64,000 nucleotides of DNA from Begonia masoniana (lineage: Eukaryota; Streptophyta; Magnoliopsida; Cucurbitales; Begoniaceae), in the NCBI GenBank assembly GCA_022432975.1, contig CM039502.1, forward strand, positions 72,993,497 to 73,057,496, read 5' to 3'. Both the position numbers and the translations under genes were made by a program. Positions within the stretch are counted from its first letter, which is position 1, and each line of letters begins with the position of its first letter. The notes beneath the pieces are model-generated. The model saw nothing but the letters and a program-made list of their open reading frames with translations. It did no database searches and had not been told where the DNA came from. Below, one piece after another: positions 35,275-46,725 of this stretch.

Positions 35275-37287
35275 CTTGACATTTCTACCCCTCCTTGTTA
35301 AGAATATATGAAAGAGAGTTGAAGGGCAAACAAGGAATATTGTGATAGGTCAAAGGCGGAGACAGCAACAAAACGTGAGGTAGAACGTGAAGGATGGGTG
35401 GTCTTCCTTGTTACGTGTTAGGTCAGGTTTTGACGCTGCTCCTCTTTACCTTTTTTTTTTTTTTAATAATTAAGATAATATTTAAATTAATCCTAAGAAG
35501 TATAGATTATTTAACAAAATAGATCTTAAAGTAATTTTGTAAACAAGTTAATCTTCAAAGTATGGGACATGTAACAAAACAATCTTTAACGGTGCCCGAT
35601 CTCCGTGAAGGTAATCTTATTACATTTCTCATACTTTGAGTACTCATCCCCTGTTATCGGAGACCAAAGACCTGTCAGTGGTTGTTTTGTTACATTCTTA
35701 TAATTATTAAAAAATATTTAAAAATTACATTTAAACTAATTTTTTAAACAAATAGAATTTTATTTTTCAACTATCAGCAATTTAGACTCTAACATTAATT
35801 TATCTGTTAAAATCAACATATGTGCATCATCTTTATATTTAATAAGAAATTTTAACGCTTGATGATTTCTAACTCGGTTTCAAATTTTATCAAATCATTG
35901 GCAAAGTTTGAAATTTCTGAACATGGGATCGATATAGTTTCAAATTATATCAGAAATTACCAAAAAAAATTTAAAATCAAGTTAAAATTGATGGTATATA
36001 CATATCTAATTTAACAGATAAATTGACATTAGGATCTAAAAATAAATAAAGAATACATTATTAAATTGTAGTATCTATTGAATACTACGCTTGTCAAGTA
36101 TGTTGTTTAACATGTATTTTAAGATCATATATCCGCTAAAAATGTTAAATCCGAAATGTTTATTTTTCACCAATTGAAATAGTAATATTAAAATAATAAT
36201 AGTTAATAAATAAATAACACCTTCCAAATTTCTAGTTTCCTTCAAAGAATACATATAAAATCAAGGTCTTCACGCGTGCTCTGTGACCTTAATAAAGTTA
36301 CATAAACAACATTTGATTTATGAGACGTGACATCATTGATGAAGCACAAGTTGAATCGAATAACATGACTTAACTATTAAGAGTGGGGCATGGGTGGTAG
36401 GTGCTCCAAAAGAATTTACTCAAACCAACCAGCTTTGATACAAAGCTAAGCTACCATGCAATAACAAAGAACATATTCTAAAAGCATATTCCTATTTCCA
36501 CATTGATAGAATTTTAATTTTTCTTTTATCTCCTGTTTTTTTCAACAAAAATATTTGTTGGTTACTTGAAATTATTAATTATTTTCCACTAAATAGTTGT
36601 ACTCGTGTTTGGTGGATCTCTTTTGTCACATTTTAAAATATTTGAGAAAAGTAAAACATTAAATTATAGAATAGTTAACAAAATAAACTTTAAACTATAT
36701 TCGTTAATAAAATAAATCTTTAACTCTATATCATCAGACCAACCTTCGTGTTAGTAAACTCAAACGCGGTCGATCGCGTGAAGCCAAGGTCTCACGTTCC
36801 CCAATACATTTTTTATCCATTTCAATTGCAAGCAACTGCATTTTAACTGTAGAGACTGCGTGAAGTAGAGGTCACCCATTCTCGAACTTATTTTGCACCT
36901 ATTTCAAATGTGCGCGACTAAATTTAAATTGCAGGTGACCGCAAGAATTGATTTATCAACAAATCATAGTTTAAGTTTGATTTGTTAAAGAATATAATTT
37001 AAAATTTCTTGGCAATAACCTTATACTTTAAAATTTTTATTGTTAATTACTCAAATATTTATTTATAAATAAATAAATAATCATTTTATATACTTCAACA
37101 CTTGGAACGTATGCTCGAATTGTATATAAAGCCCAAACACAAAACAACGTGAATGTATAAGAGAACCTAGATTGAGGAGAGGAAGAGAAAACAGAAGACG
37201 CTCGATTTACTCAACAAAAGAGCCTCCAAATGCAAACAAGAGAAGAACAAAAATTCAGAACAGAGCAAGATCAAAAGATGGGAGTTA
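35275..37287. other. AT-rich intergenic with a possible MITE
   Basis: No gene is seen. About 36665-37015 has loosely inverted ends: AACAAAATAAACTTTAAACT on the left, and on the right a reversed form of AACAAATCAAACTTAAACTA. These ends recall the Pack-MULE repeat at 14457. They could mark an old related MITE, with low confidence. Confidence 0.35.
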
Positions 37288-40200
37288 TCAGTAGACGTAA
37301 GGAAGGATTCTCCAAGGAACAAGTTTACAGTATTCAACCCACACCTCTTTGTATTTCTCGGCGCATCGAGCTTCGTCTCGTCGTTCTCTCCATATTAGCA
37401 GAATAAGTAAATACACTGGATAAAAATATGGCACTGGCGAGCTGTAAAAACAATGGTTATTTTTTTTACTCAAAAGAAATGATCAAATCAAAATAAAATT
37501 TGACAAACTACCTTATTCCACAAGGAAAACTGAAGGCAAATGCCAGCAACAAGTCCCCTAGGTAGTTGCAGTGCCTTGAGATTCCCCTTGAAAGTAATAA
37601 GAACAATATTCGACAATAATTATCAAAAGGGCGAGTTGATAATAAAGATAAATATTGAAAAATAACTCGTGTTTTATTCGCTCTACTTTGTTTTTCGATC
37701 AACGAGGTGAAAATAGACTTTGACTATGATGAAAAGAGGAGAAGTAAATTAATCAAACTGAAAATGTTACCAGAAACCAGAGGCAAGCAACTTTCCACCT
37801 ATAACCTTTGGAGGCATACCCCAAATAAGGGCTTTTGGATTCTTTTTAAATACATGTTTTTGCTTGTTAGCTCCCCTGAATACTAAATACCTGCTCAAAT
37901 TGCAAAGAAATCCGTTGCTATTCGAGAAAAGGAAAAATAAACAGTAAGTTTTATTGTCGAATTGGTAACATAAAGATCTACCCAAATAAAAAGACGAAGC
38001 AATTGGCCACGACAGAAGCCGTTGTTAGCTCCACCTTATTACTTAAAAGCCACCAACCCTATAAAATAAGCATAATAAAAATAAATACAAAGATTTTCAC
38101 TCAGAAAAAAAGGAGTAAAATGTCATCAACCATGAAAAGGGTTTTGATGTTCTATTGGAATCCACCTGGATACTAAATGTGAAAGGAATCCAAACTAGAT
38201 CACCAAATACCAACATAAAGCCCAATCTCTCAGCAATGATGTCCCATCTGTGAAAGCATTACCCAAACAAATAGATCAGAGCAATTGAGCAGAAGATTTG
38301 TTGAAGTCAAGATTTTATGATCAGCACATAATTATTGTTAACTAAATAACAGTCGGTCATTTTCTCCGATCATCATTCATATCAATAATATGATTCCAAG
38401 AAGAATTACAGTCACTATTCGTATGTTTTGATGACAAAATGTGAAATAGTTCTACAGAGTCCGGGGCAGTGCACTTACGTTGAGGTCATGTACTCTTCGT
38501 ACACAAAGTAATCCAGGATGTATAACTGCAGAAAAAATAAAACATAAACTCTCAATCAAATGACTGAAAAAGAAAATTATTTTAAGATCATCGCCAGCTT
38601 ACCACACAGAATATCTGGTAGAGGAACATTGATTGGCTAAAGTTAGCATCTAAAGCACTTTTTGCCAGAACTGATAGGTTGATAAGCAGCCAACCCATCA
38701 TCCCGGCTCTAACAAAGAAGAATCTACAAAAGAGTTTTAGCATTTCAATGATTATCTCAGTTACCCCACACTAATGATTAATGCTAAACAGAGAGTATGT
38801 CGACATGTATTGAATAACAAATGGTAAATATGGAATGTGTATCATATTAAAACTAATTAAATTTTCAAGGTGTCATGATCATAGCAGGGAATGGCATTCA
38901 AATTACTGTAGACTCATTGTAAGAGGATACAATCTAGAACATTCAAATTCGAAATTTTGTAAATAACCAGCAAAAAATTATTAATATTTACGTACTTGAG
39001 GTCAATGCCCAAAAATTGAGGATTCAACTGTGTTCCAAACCACCTGATAATTGACATCCAACAAAGTATTACACAAAAATGGAAATAAGTAAACAACGAA
39101 CTTAACTAATTGTCATCCTGCCACGACAAAGGCTGACAAAGAGATGTCAATCCAAAATTCAATGACTATTATTGCCAACATAGATAAGTGTGCTTAACTT
39201 TTGAGACTAGTATATCAATCTTCTTGCTTTGATTGCAGGAGTAGTTAAAAAATATGGAAAATGACATTGGCTCTTAATTATGATTTTTTAAATCAAATAT
39301 CCAAGGCCAAGTCCTCATCTAACTCATTGTGCGCTTGTTACTAACCCTATATCGAAAGGAGGCTTTGGGATTGGTAATTTTCAGGCTAGAAATAATGTGT
39401 TGTTGGGAAAATGGTTGTGGAGATTTCCTTCGGAGATTGATTCCTTGTGGCATACAGTGATTAAGAGCAAGTACGGCAGGACTACTTATTCGGTTAATCA
39501 GGTCTTATTTTACAATCCTTGAAAACATATTTCTATATGTTATTCATCTTTCAGGATTGCATTGCATTTAAGGTGGAGAAACAGAGCCATGGTTCAGTTC
39601 TCAGAAGATAGGTGGAGTGCTTGTTTTCCATCCATTTATCAATTGTCTTGTAATTAAAATTTCTCTATTGCCTCTCTTTTAGACATGGATAATGCTCACA
39701 ATCCTTAACATCTTTCCTTCCGAAGAAAAATGAATATCTCTGAGTCTATCGAGTTTTTTGCTCTTCATGCGGCTATGTCTTCTTTCTCTCCAAGAATGAG
39801 TATCGCCGACATTAAAAGATGGATTTTTGACCCTTCAACAAATTTTTTTCCAAATTTTGCTTCTCTAAACTTACTTTTACTTCTCATAGGAATATCTCAA
39901 TTTTTGACTTTGTTTGGAATAAAAGAGTTTAATCCAAAATCCAAGTTTTTTCTTGGATTCTTATAAATGAAAAATTGTATATTTTTTATCAGATCCATAA
40001 GAGAAACCCATTTTCGGCTCTTTCCCTGCATTGTTGTCTTTTTTGTAAGGTGTATGAGGAAACTAACACTTGCATTGTGATTAACTGTGAGCTCACTAGA
40101 GGTAATTCCTTTCTCTTTTCAATCAGACTACCAAGGTGCATTCAAACATTTAGATTTTCTTTCCTGAGATCTTTGATACGAATGAAAAATCTAAGAAGCA

Positions 40201-41795
40201 AAAGTTAACAGTGAGATTAGGAGTTTTGGCTATTTTTTGAACTATCTGGTTATATCGCAATATTGTTATCTTCGAGATAAAGAGCCAACTACAAATTTTT
40301 GGGAAAATATTAATCACTATTACTAAGCGGGCTTATTATTCGGAGTTTTTAGGATTTATCCTTTTAGTCTTGTTCTGCCTAATTAGAAAAAAGATTAATT
40401 TAAATTGAGATTTTTCTCCTTGACAAGGTTCCTCTCTTCTCTTCTTTAGAATTTCTCTCCATCAATATATTTCATTTCTTAGGAAAAAAAAAATCTAACT
40501 TCCAAGGCAGAAGGGAAAAAAAAGTAACCCAACATAAATGTGGAAGCATAGACATTAGTGTATTAAAAAGTTTATAGAATACCAGTCATGTATGAGATTC
40601 GCTGTCACGTGAGGCTTTAAGGAGGAGCTCTGACTACTTGACATACAACCAGCAACATGGAGTAACGATGTCACCTGAAATAAAGTAGAAAAAACATAAG
40701 TAGATGAACACAAATAGAGAAAACCTGCAACAAAACCTTGATCGAGGATAAAACGATGAGAAAACAACTATAACTATAAGTAGAACTTCATTTGTCTCTT
40801 TGAAAATTACATACAGAATAAGAAACTAAAAAGGGGTAATTTCTCAGACGACATACTACCAAAAAAAGGTGCATATTCTAAAAGATGTTACTTTGCAAAC
40901 TGGTAATTAGAAAGGACAAATTTCAACAACCTGCGAAGAAGAAACTTCATATCATAGCTTACCAAAACGCTGAACCAGAAGGTTGATGAAAGTAATTCAA
41001 GACCCCTGTCTGATATAGCCTGGAAACATATGTAAATTGGTTAAATGCCTTCTATGCATACATGCATACGGTACAATCATATCATTATCAAAATGGGGCC
41101 TTTTGAAACTTCTGAAAGAACCAATAGCAAAAATAGATGATCCTCGATGCAATAGTTAATCGCTGCAGTTATCTTATTTGAGGAATTAATATAGTAAGGA
41201 CAGCATATTCTATAGGGTCAATTGATGCAGAATATTCTTCACGGCTCTTATAATTACTAACTAAATTAGAGGGCACGCTTGCGTGTGAGGAGACTAGAAA
41301 TAAAAATGGTTAGAATAATTGAATGAATAGATAAAGTGAAAGAAATGAACACATACGGTGGGGGATATGTAATTTAACTTAGAACCGATTCCAAGAAGCG
41401 CAACAAGCAAGAGAAGGGATAGTAAACCTACGAGAGAAGAAAATAATACCCAGAGCCAACTATTTTAGCATGTTTCAGATAAATTGCAAAATGACCGGAA
41501 AAAAAAAAAAAGCACTGAACAAACAAACCGTTGCAGCGATAATGGAGCTGGGTTCGGTCTGGTAAGATGGCTCCTCGAATAACTTTCCCGGGTAAAACAG
41601 AGCCAGCAATGGCCAAGTAAGATAAGTACCCCAAAAGCATAAAAATCTGAAAACCCAAACAAAAATAGCAAAAGAAAAGGTGAAATGTCTTAAGCTCGGT
41701 CGAAAACTTTGTGGGTACAATGAAATGGTTTTGAGAAGAACACTCACTGAGTTCCAGGAGGGAATTAAGGAGTAGAACAGAGAACCCAGATCCAT
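37288..41795 (-). CDS. FK: Delta(14)-sterol reductase (FACKEL type)
   Basis: This is an ER membrane enzyme that uses NADPH to reduce the C14-C15 double bond of sterol intermediates after C-14 demethylation, on the path to campesterol, sitosterol and brassinosteroids. The 13 exons are 41795-41748, 41646-41529, 41427-41357, 41019-40963, 40674-40583, 39043-38996, 38723-38603, 38525-38479, 38247-38166, 38058-37982, 37890-37771, 37586-37512 and 37441-37288. They sum to 1,110 nt, or 369 residues, matching the Arabidopsis FACKEL length. The start is MDLGSLFYSLIPSW. Family hallmarks include LHYRCNG near residue 50, RGANKQKHVFKKNPK near 260, CNYLGDLLLA near 300, and the C-terminal RCAEKYKEVW...VPWRILPYVY. 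Several hydrophobic membrane segments occur. Intron 5 holds a LINE fragment. A short upstream frame precedes the start. All junctions are GT-AG and in frame. Confidence 0.96.
39350..40493 (+). mobile_element. 5'-truncated LINE (L1-type) in intron 5 of the sterol reductase gene
   Basis: In the opposite orientation to the gene, the plus strand reads GGFGIGNFQARNNVLLGKWL and then SLWHTVIKSKYG, typical of the C-terminal part of plant L1 ORF2. A broken zf-RVT-like region (about 39900-40110, CLFCKVYEETNTC) follows. It ends in a run of ten A (40484-40493). tccaaggc occurs at about 39300 and at 40501 and may be a partial target duplication. Stops throughout make it dead. Confidence 0.75.
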
Positions 41796-41873
41796 TTTTC
41801 TCCGCCTCCGCAAACTGCAGTTTATTTGGATCGACAAATTAACTTTTGAGATATTAGCCGATATCAAAGTGAG

Positions 41874-41984
41874 TTATTGAGATTTATATACCTTATCAAG
41901 ATTCTCTACTAGTGTAGCAGTGGAGATATTAGCCACAGACTCCAAATGGGTAAATGCATCTTGACTGCTAGATCCCGTCGTCAT
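41874..41984 (-). other. Upstream open reading frame in the sterol reductase leader
   Basis: This is a 36-codon frame starting MTTGSSSQDAFTHLESVANI and ending before the main ATG. It contains a plausible donor AAG|GTATAT (GT at 41891-41890) and an acceptor CTGCAG at 41815. If spliced, the frame would run over the main start codon in another frame. Whether it is transcribed is not known from sequence. Confidence 0.35.
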
Positions 41985-43355
41985 CTTCTTCTTACACTTC
42001 ACCCCTGTATCCGTTTGACCTATTTGGACGAGTCATGTATTTTTCTACGTTAACTATGTTTTGTTTATTATTTACTCGAATCATTAAAAATTAGTCTTTA
42101 ATAGTCTTCTCCGCTTCGACTTTTCAATCTTGCAGACCATTAGAGATGGGAAATAATAACAATGTCAAGAGAAATTTAGTGGGTCACAACCAAGATCAAT
42201 CTTGTATTTGCTTGAAGTAAAACCTTCAGTAATGAGAATTGAAACAGCAGATTTGTAAACCATGACTGCCGTTTAAGGAGGTGGCATACAACATGAAAAG
42301 TACTCAAATTCATCAGGTTGTGACACAAAAGTTGGACAATAATCACAAAAAGGAACGATACGAATTACAGTTTCAAATCACCTAACCCTACAGACTAGTG
42401 AAACATCTCCATCTCTCCCATTCTGCTCTCTTACACGAAACCGATGGCTGCAGGGATAAAAGATGTTGACGAGCTTCTTCCTCCACGTTTCCACTCGACA
42501 TGGCGTCAATCCTGCACAAGCTCCACTTACAACAGCAAAACCTGTATATTAACACAGTTGTAAGCTGCCAAAGAAAACTTACAATCCGGTCAAGCAGGAA
42601 CACCTGAACCTGCAAAACTAGCATGGCATGTAAGACCCAATTTCTAAAATACACAATAGAAGTACAAACGCAAACCTCTTCCTCCTTTTTCCCTTTATTG
42701 TATTACATAAATTCGTAGTGATGAAGAACCATTCGCTGAGCAAGTAAAGGCTGCGTTACTTTATGTCAAACTAATGTCCAATAATAATAAAAGTAGTTTC
42801 CCTAATTTTACTAAAAACCATAACATCCTAGCTAAACTATATCTGACTCCACAGTTAAGGTATGACTTCCACATATAGAAAACTAAGACAATCCTTGGCC
42901 ATTTTCAGAATGAGGCGTTTTGGAGCAAAATAAACATTAGGATGTAAAAAAATTTAAGAACCAAAGGCGGTGGTTTGAGAAAAAGATTTGAAAAGAACAA
43001 AAAAATGGGGTATTTAAGGGACTTTTCCAACTTTAACTTAAACGAAATGGAACATTTTTTTCAAACACTTCAATTCAAGCAAAAAACAGACTTTAACGGC
43101 AGTTTTGTGCATTTCTACTCATTTTCAATTTCTTTTGTTTTTCAAGAAGAAAAGGAATTTCACTTTCAAATAACACGTGACAGGGAACCTGTCCTCCACC
43201 TGCACAGTGGAAATGGGCAGTAAGCTTTTTTTCAACTAAAAGGGGCGTTTTAATGAAAAAATAGAACTCCACTGTGCTGAGAAACTGAGTTTAGTACCAA
43301 TCGGAGAGGCCCAGAGAGAACAAACCAGACATTTCCACCAACCTTTTTTTCCATG
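41985..43355. other. Spacer between U2AF35 and the sterol reductase gene
   Basis: Includes the presumed sterol reductase promoter and the U2AF35 3' UTR. No additional gene is supported. An 88-codon minus-strand frame at 42388-42654 has no recognisable features. Confidence 0.5.
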
Positions 43356-44791
43356 TTACTGTCGCGAAGATGCTTCAAACTGGCGTCCATTTTCATAGCC
43401 ATTGACATCATCTTCACGGTCATTATGACCATCTCCATGGGTTTCTTGGTCCTTATCTCTGTTCCATTGCTCAATTTTAGCCCTTCTCTCAGCACTACTC
43501 TCCCTCACAGGACTTTTGTTCCTCCTTCCTCCAGGGCTTCTACTACGTCCACCTCCACCCCTATTCCCTGGGCTACGACTTCTATGTCTCCTGCTCCTGT
43601 CATGGTGACGGTGATCCCTATCATCATCTCTCTTACCTGAACCACGACCACTAGGTCGTTCATCATAACCACGATGCTTCTGAGGACTACGGCTTCGGCT
43701 TCGCCTGTGCCTGCTCCTCCCAAATAATTTCCTCCTTAGCTCCCTGAAATTTATGCAGAAAATTACAGAACCCACCAAGATAAAAAGAAAATAGTCATAG
43801 AAATAATGAATAGTTCACCTGCTTATCTTCTTCAAATGCATGAAGTTGCAGTAGCCACCTCGATTGCATACATTTTCCTCATACTGTCTGCATGTAGCTT
43901 CACGGAAATCTGTTACCGGAGAGAAATCAACAATGATGGGGCGCCCTGTTCATGGAATACTGATCAAGTCTTCAAACATTTGCCAAATGTTCAACAAAAT
44001 AAAAAACTCCGAAAAACTCTGAATACAACCCAAACCTAAAATATAGTTACTTACTAACTAGTATTTGGAGCTGCATTGTGCGCCAAAATAGGACAAAAAA
44101 GGAAGAATCAACAATTACTAATTAAACTACAACAAATAATACGCAGAGGAAGAACTAGGTTATAGATGAAAAGGAAAAGCTGCAACCTGCATAAAACCGG
44201 CCATTGAGATTATTGAGCGCATTTGAAGCGTGCTCTTCCTCTCTAAACTGAACGTACACATTACCTACCTGTCCGCAAATTTAACAATCAAATGAATCCA
44301 AAAAGTTATACAACGCAGCATGTCAAGAACATTACATATTAATTAAGAGATAAAAAGCCAAAAAAGGGGGGAAACGGATACCATGTGGTCAGCCAAATTA
44401 TCGCAAATATTCAGGCTCTCAATATCTCCGTACTTGCTCAACTCCTCAAATAAATCCTCATAAAAATCCTGAATCGAACAATTTCCAACAAAAAACATAA
44501 TCAATTCCGCAACCCAAGAAAAGAAAAGCCAAGAACAGAAGAAATTCAACAAACCTCAAAGTGGTCTTGGATTTTGTGGGGGTCAAGGGCTTGGCCCTGA
44601 GGATCGACGCCGGGAGTAATCATGTCAGGCCGTTGGTACATGTTGGAGAGGAGAATGGTGGGGCTGATGCTGGGCTTGGTGTGGAGCCTCGAGCAGCGAT
44701 CTCCATGCCTACACGCTCCGATCTTGAAGTAGAAGGGACAGTTCACTCTATCTTTTTCAGTTCCAAAGATGGAAGCCAAGTGCTCCGCCAT
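43356..44791 (-). CDS. U2AF35: Splicing factor U2AF small subunit (U2AF35)
   Basis: This is the small subunit of the U2 auxiliary factor, which contacts the 3' splice-site AG in nuclear pre-mRNA and pairs with U2AF65. The five exons are 44791-44552, 44468-44382, 44268-44187, 43945-43819 and 43743-43356, totalling 924 nt or 307 residues, close to plant homologues. The protein starts [20 protein letters not shown]. The first CCCH zinc finger is [20 protein letters not shown] (residues about 18-37). A U2AF-homology RRM follows ([20 protein letters not shown] to NVYVQF). The second CCCH finger is [19 protein letters not shown]. The last exon encodes an arginine/serine-rich tail ([12 protein letters not shown] and similar). 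All introns are short and GT-AG. The start codon lies 135 bp from a divergent tRNA gene, so the promoter must be compact or overlap the tRNA. Confidence 0.96.
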
Positions 44792-44926
44792 CTCGCAATC
44801 GCAAATCTACAAGATTTGCCTTGCTTAAATCTTCTCCTACCGCAACCGATTCTTTTTCTGATTAGGGTTTTATAGCATCTCATAGTTGGGTCTTTATACA
44901 ATGTTGTGTAATTCTCTTTCAACCAA

Positions 44927-45009
44927 GCAGGTTTGCCCGAGTGGTTAAGGGGGAAGACTTAAGATCTTCTGCACAGAAGTGCGCGTGGGTTCGAACCCCA
45001 CAGCCTGCA
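44927..45009 (+). tRNA. tRNA-Leu (anticodon UAA)
   Basis: This is an 83-nt gene. Acceptor stem GCAGGTT pairs with AGCCTGC, with A as discriminator. The anticodon stem GAAGA/TCTTC encloses the loop CTTAAGA, giving anticodon TAA. A long variable arm (class II) precedes the T arm GTGGG-TTCGAAC-CCCAC. A box (around GCCCGAGTGG) and B box (GGTTCGAACCC) are intact. There is no intron and no encoded CCA. Confidence 0.96.
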
Positions 45010-45015
45010 ATTGCT

Positions 45016-45040
45016 TTTATTTTTTTCATTTTTTTTATAG
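45016..45040 (+). terminator. Pol III terminator of tRNA-Leu
   Basis: T runs (TTTTATTTTTTTC then TTTTTTTT) start about 7 bp after the tRNA. A run of four or more T on the coding strand is the normal RNA polymerase III stop signal. Confidence 0.75.
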
Positions 45041-45749
45041 TGCCTAGTTTCTCAATTTAATTTGCAATTTTTTAGTTCCATAATTTTTCTACGTACTCTC
45101 TTCAACTGTTTTACTATGTCAAGAACACAAAATAGGAAAAAATTTACACACATTGACTTAGTAAAGAGATTAGAGAGAAATATAGATAGATATTGAGGAC
45201 TATCTTTATTTTCTTTAGTATCGAAAGCCTTTTCTTTACTTCGAGACGAAAAACAAAGAATGAAAAATAATACAATGCTAAGAGATAAAAGGATTATCTT
45301 GCTTAGAAGCAAGAACAAAACAAAGGTTCAAGAGATCGTCAATCAAGGTGTTTGTTAGAACGAAAGAAAAAAAATAAATAAAGTTGAGCATATGATACAT
45401 ATCATTACAACAGACTACATGAGATAAAAAATTTTGACTTTCTCGAAGAATGTTGCAGAAAATATGTTAAGCATAAGTTAGTTGTACTACTTGATTGGTA
45501 AGAAAAACTTATATAAAAATTGAAAAAAAAAAATACAGTATTGAGTATATGACATTTGTTGTTTCAATAGATTACAGGAGATGAAGGTTTTGACTATTCA
45601 AAAAAATGTTACAAAAATATATTAAATATATGACACATAACATGTGACATTACAACATAGTGAATGAAAGGAAGATGCCACATTTTCAATTGTTGAAAAG
45701 CTAAATACGTTAAAAGAAATTAAAACGATTCACACTTTATATATATATA

Positions 45750-45790
45750 CTAGTTTGCGGTACGTGCAATGCCGTACACGTTAAGTCTTA
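45750..45790 (-). mobile_element. Possible Helitron 3' terminus
   Basis: The minus strand reads GTACGGCATTGCACGTAC, a short GC-containing hairpin, then CGCAAA and CTAG, followed by T. A hairpin a few bases before CTRR at an AT target is the Helitron 3' signature. The element would extend rightward. Its 5' end (TC) could not be located, and no helicase is visible. Confidence 0.4.
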
Positions 45791-46660
45791 CATAAAGGTT
45801 AAGATTCTGAATTAACATTTATAGTCACTGTAAACAATAATTTTAAACATACACAAGTTCAAATCCTCTGGCTCAGCCATGAGATAGCTGATTTTCTAAC
45901 CTTTGCATTCACAAAAACAATTGACATCACAAGAAATAGAGAAGAAAATTTAAGAAGATGACACGGACAAAATGTTGGAAAAAGTTTTTCTTCGGTGCTT
46001 CTCGAAAAATCATGGACCAAAATAGTACATCTGTCCAAAATAAAATGCTCAGTTAGGATTGCAATGCTCCAACGGACTTAGAGAATAAGAAAATTTTTTG
46101 ATTCAAAAAGATTGTTGAGAAATGGATTTGATTGCTGAGAAAGGGATTTGATGAGAAAGAACAAAACACATTTGCTGCAAGATCTTTACACAAACAAGTG
46201 CACTGGTTCTTTTTTTTTTTTGCTAAATCAATGGTGAAATCGCATCTGCTGAAGAAATCAAAAACAGTTTATAAGAGAGAAATCAAAACCAGGAAAAAAA
46301 ACAACAACGAACAAACTTAATCTGTGAAAGCAACAAAAAATGCAAGAAATATAAAAACATCAGCGAAGAAACTTAAAGTAAGGTTTCTTTGGCGTTAATA
46401 AAATCTTTACATTTAGCTTACGAGGGAGGGAGAGAGTGAGTGATACATGTTATTTGTCAAATTTTGTTTCATTATTTAAAAATTTTGACAAAATTTTAAC
46501 TGGGAATAAGGTTTTAGAGGTCTAAATTACAAATGATCAAAAATATTGTAGAACGAAGTACAAATACCACATTAAGCAGATAAATAGAACGCAGAAACAA
46601 AGAAATATAAAAACAACAATCACACACCAAGACTAGCAGCGCAAGGGCAATGAACAAGTT

Positions 46661-46725
46661 CATCACTAATAGATTGACAACTTTCCCTCGTTAAGTGAGG
46701 GAAAGTTGTCAATCTATTAGTGATG
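46661..46725. repeat. Perfect 29-bp hairpin
   Basis: Arms 46661-46689 and 46697-46725 are exact reverse complements, separated by the loop GTTAAGT. The left arm begins CATCACTAATAGATTGACAA. No mismatch or bulge was seen. Confidence 0.9.

Noticed and set aside
42388..42654. 88-codon minus-strand frame downstream of U2AF35
   Set aside because: No recognisable domain. It probably lies in U2AF35 3' untranslated or spacer sequence.
43250..43723. Alternative minus-strand frames over the last exon of U2AF35
   Set aside because: They are phase-shifted shadows of the arginine/serine-rich tail.
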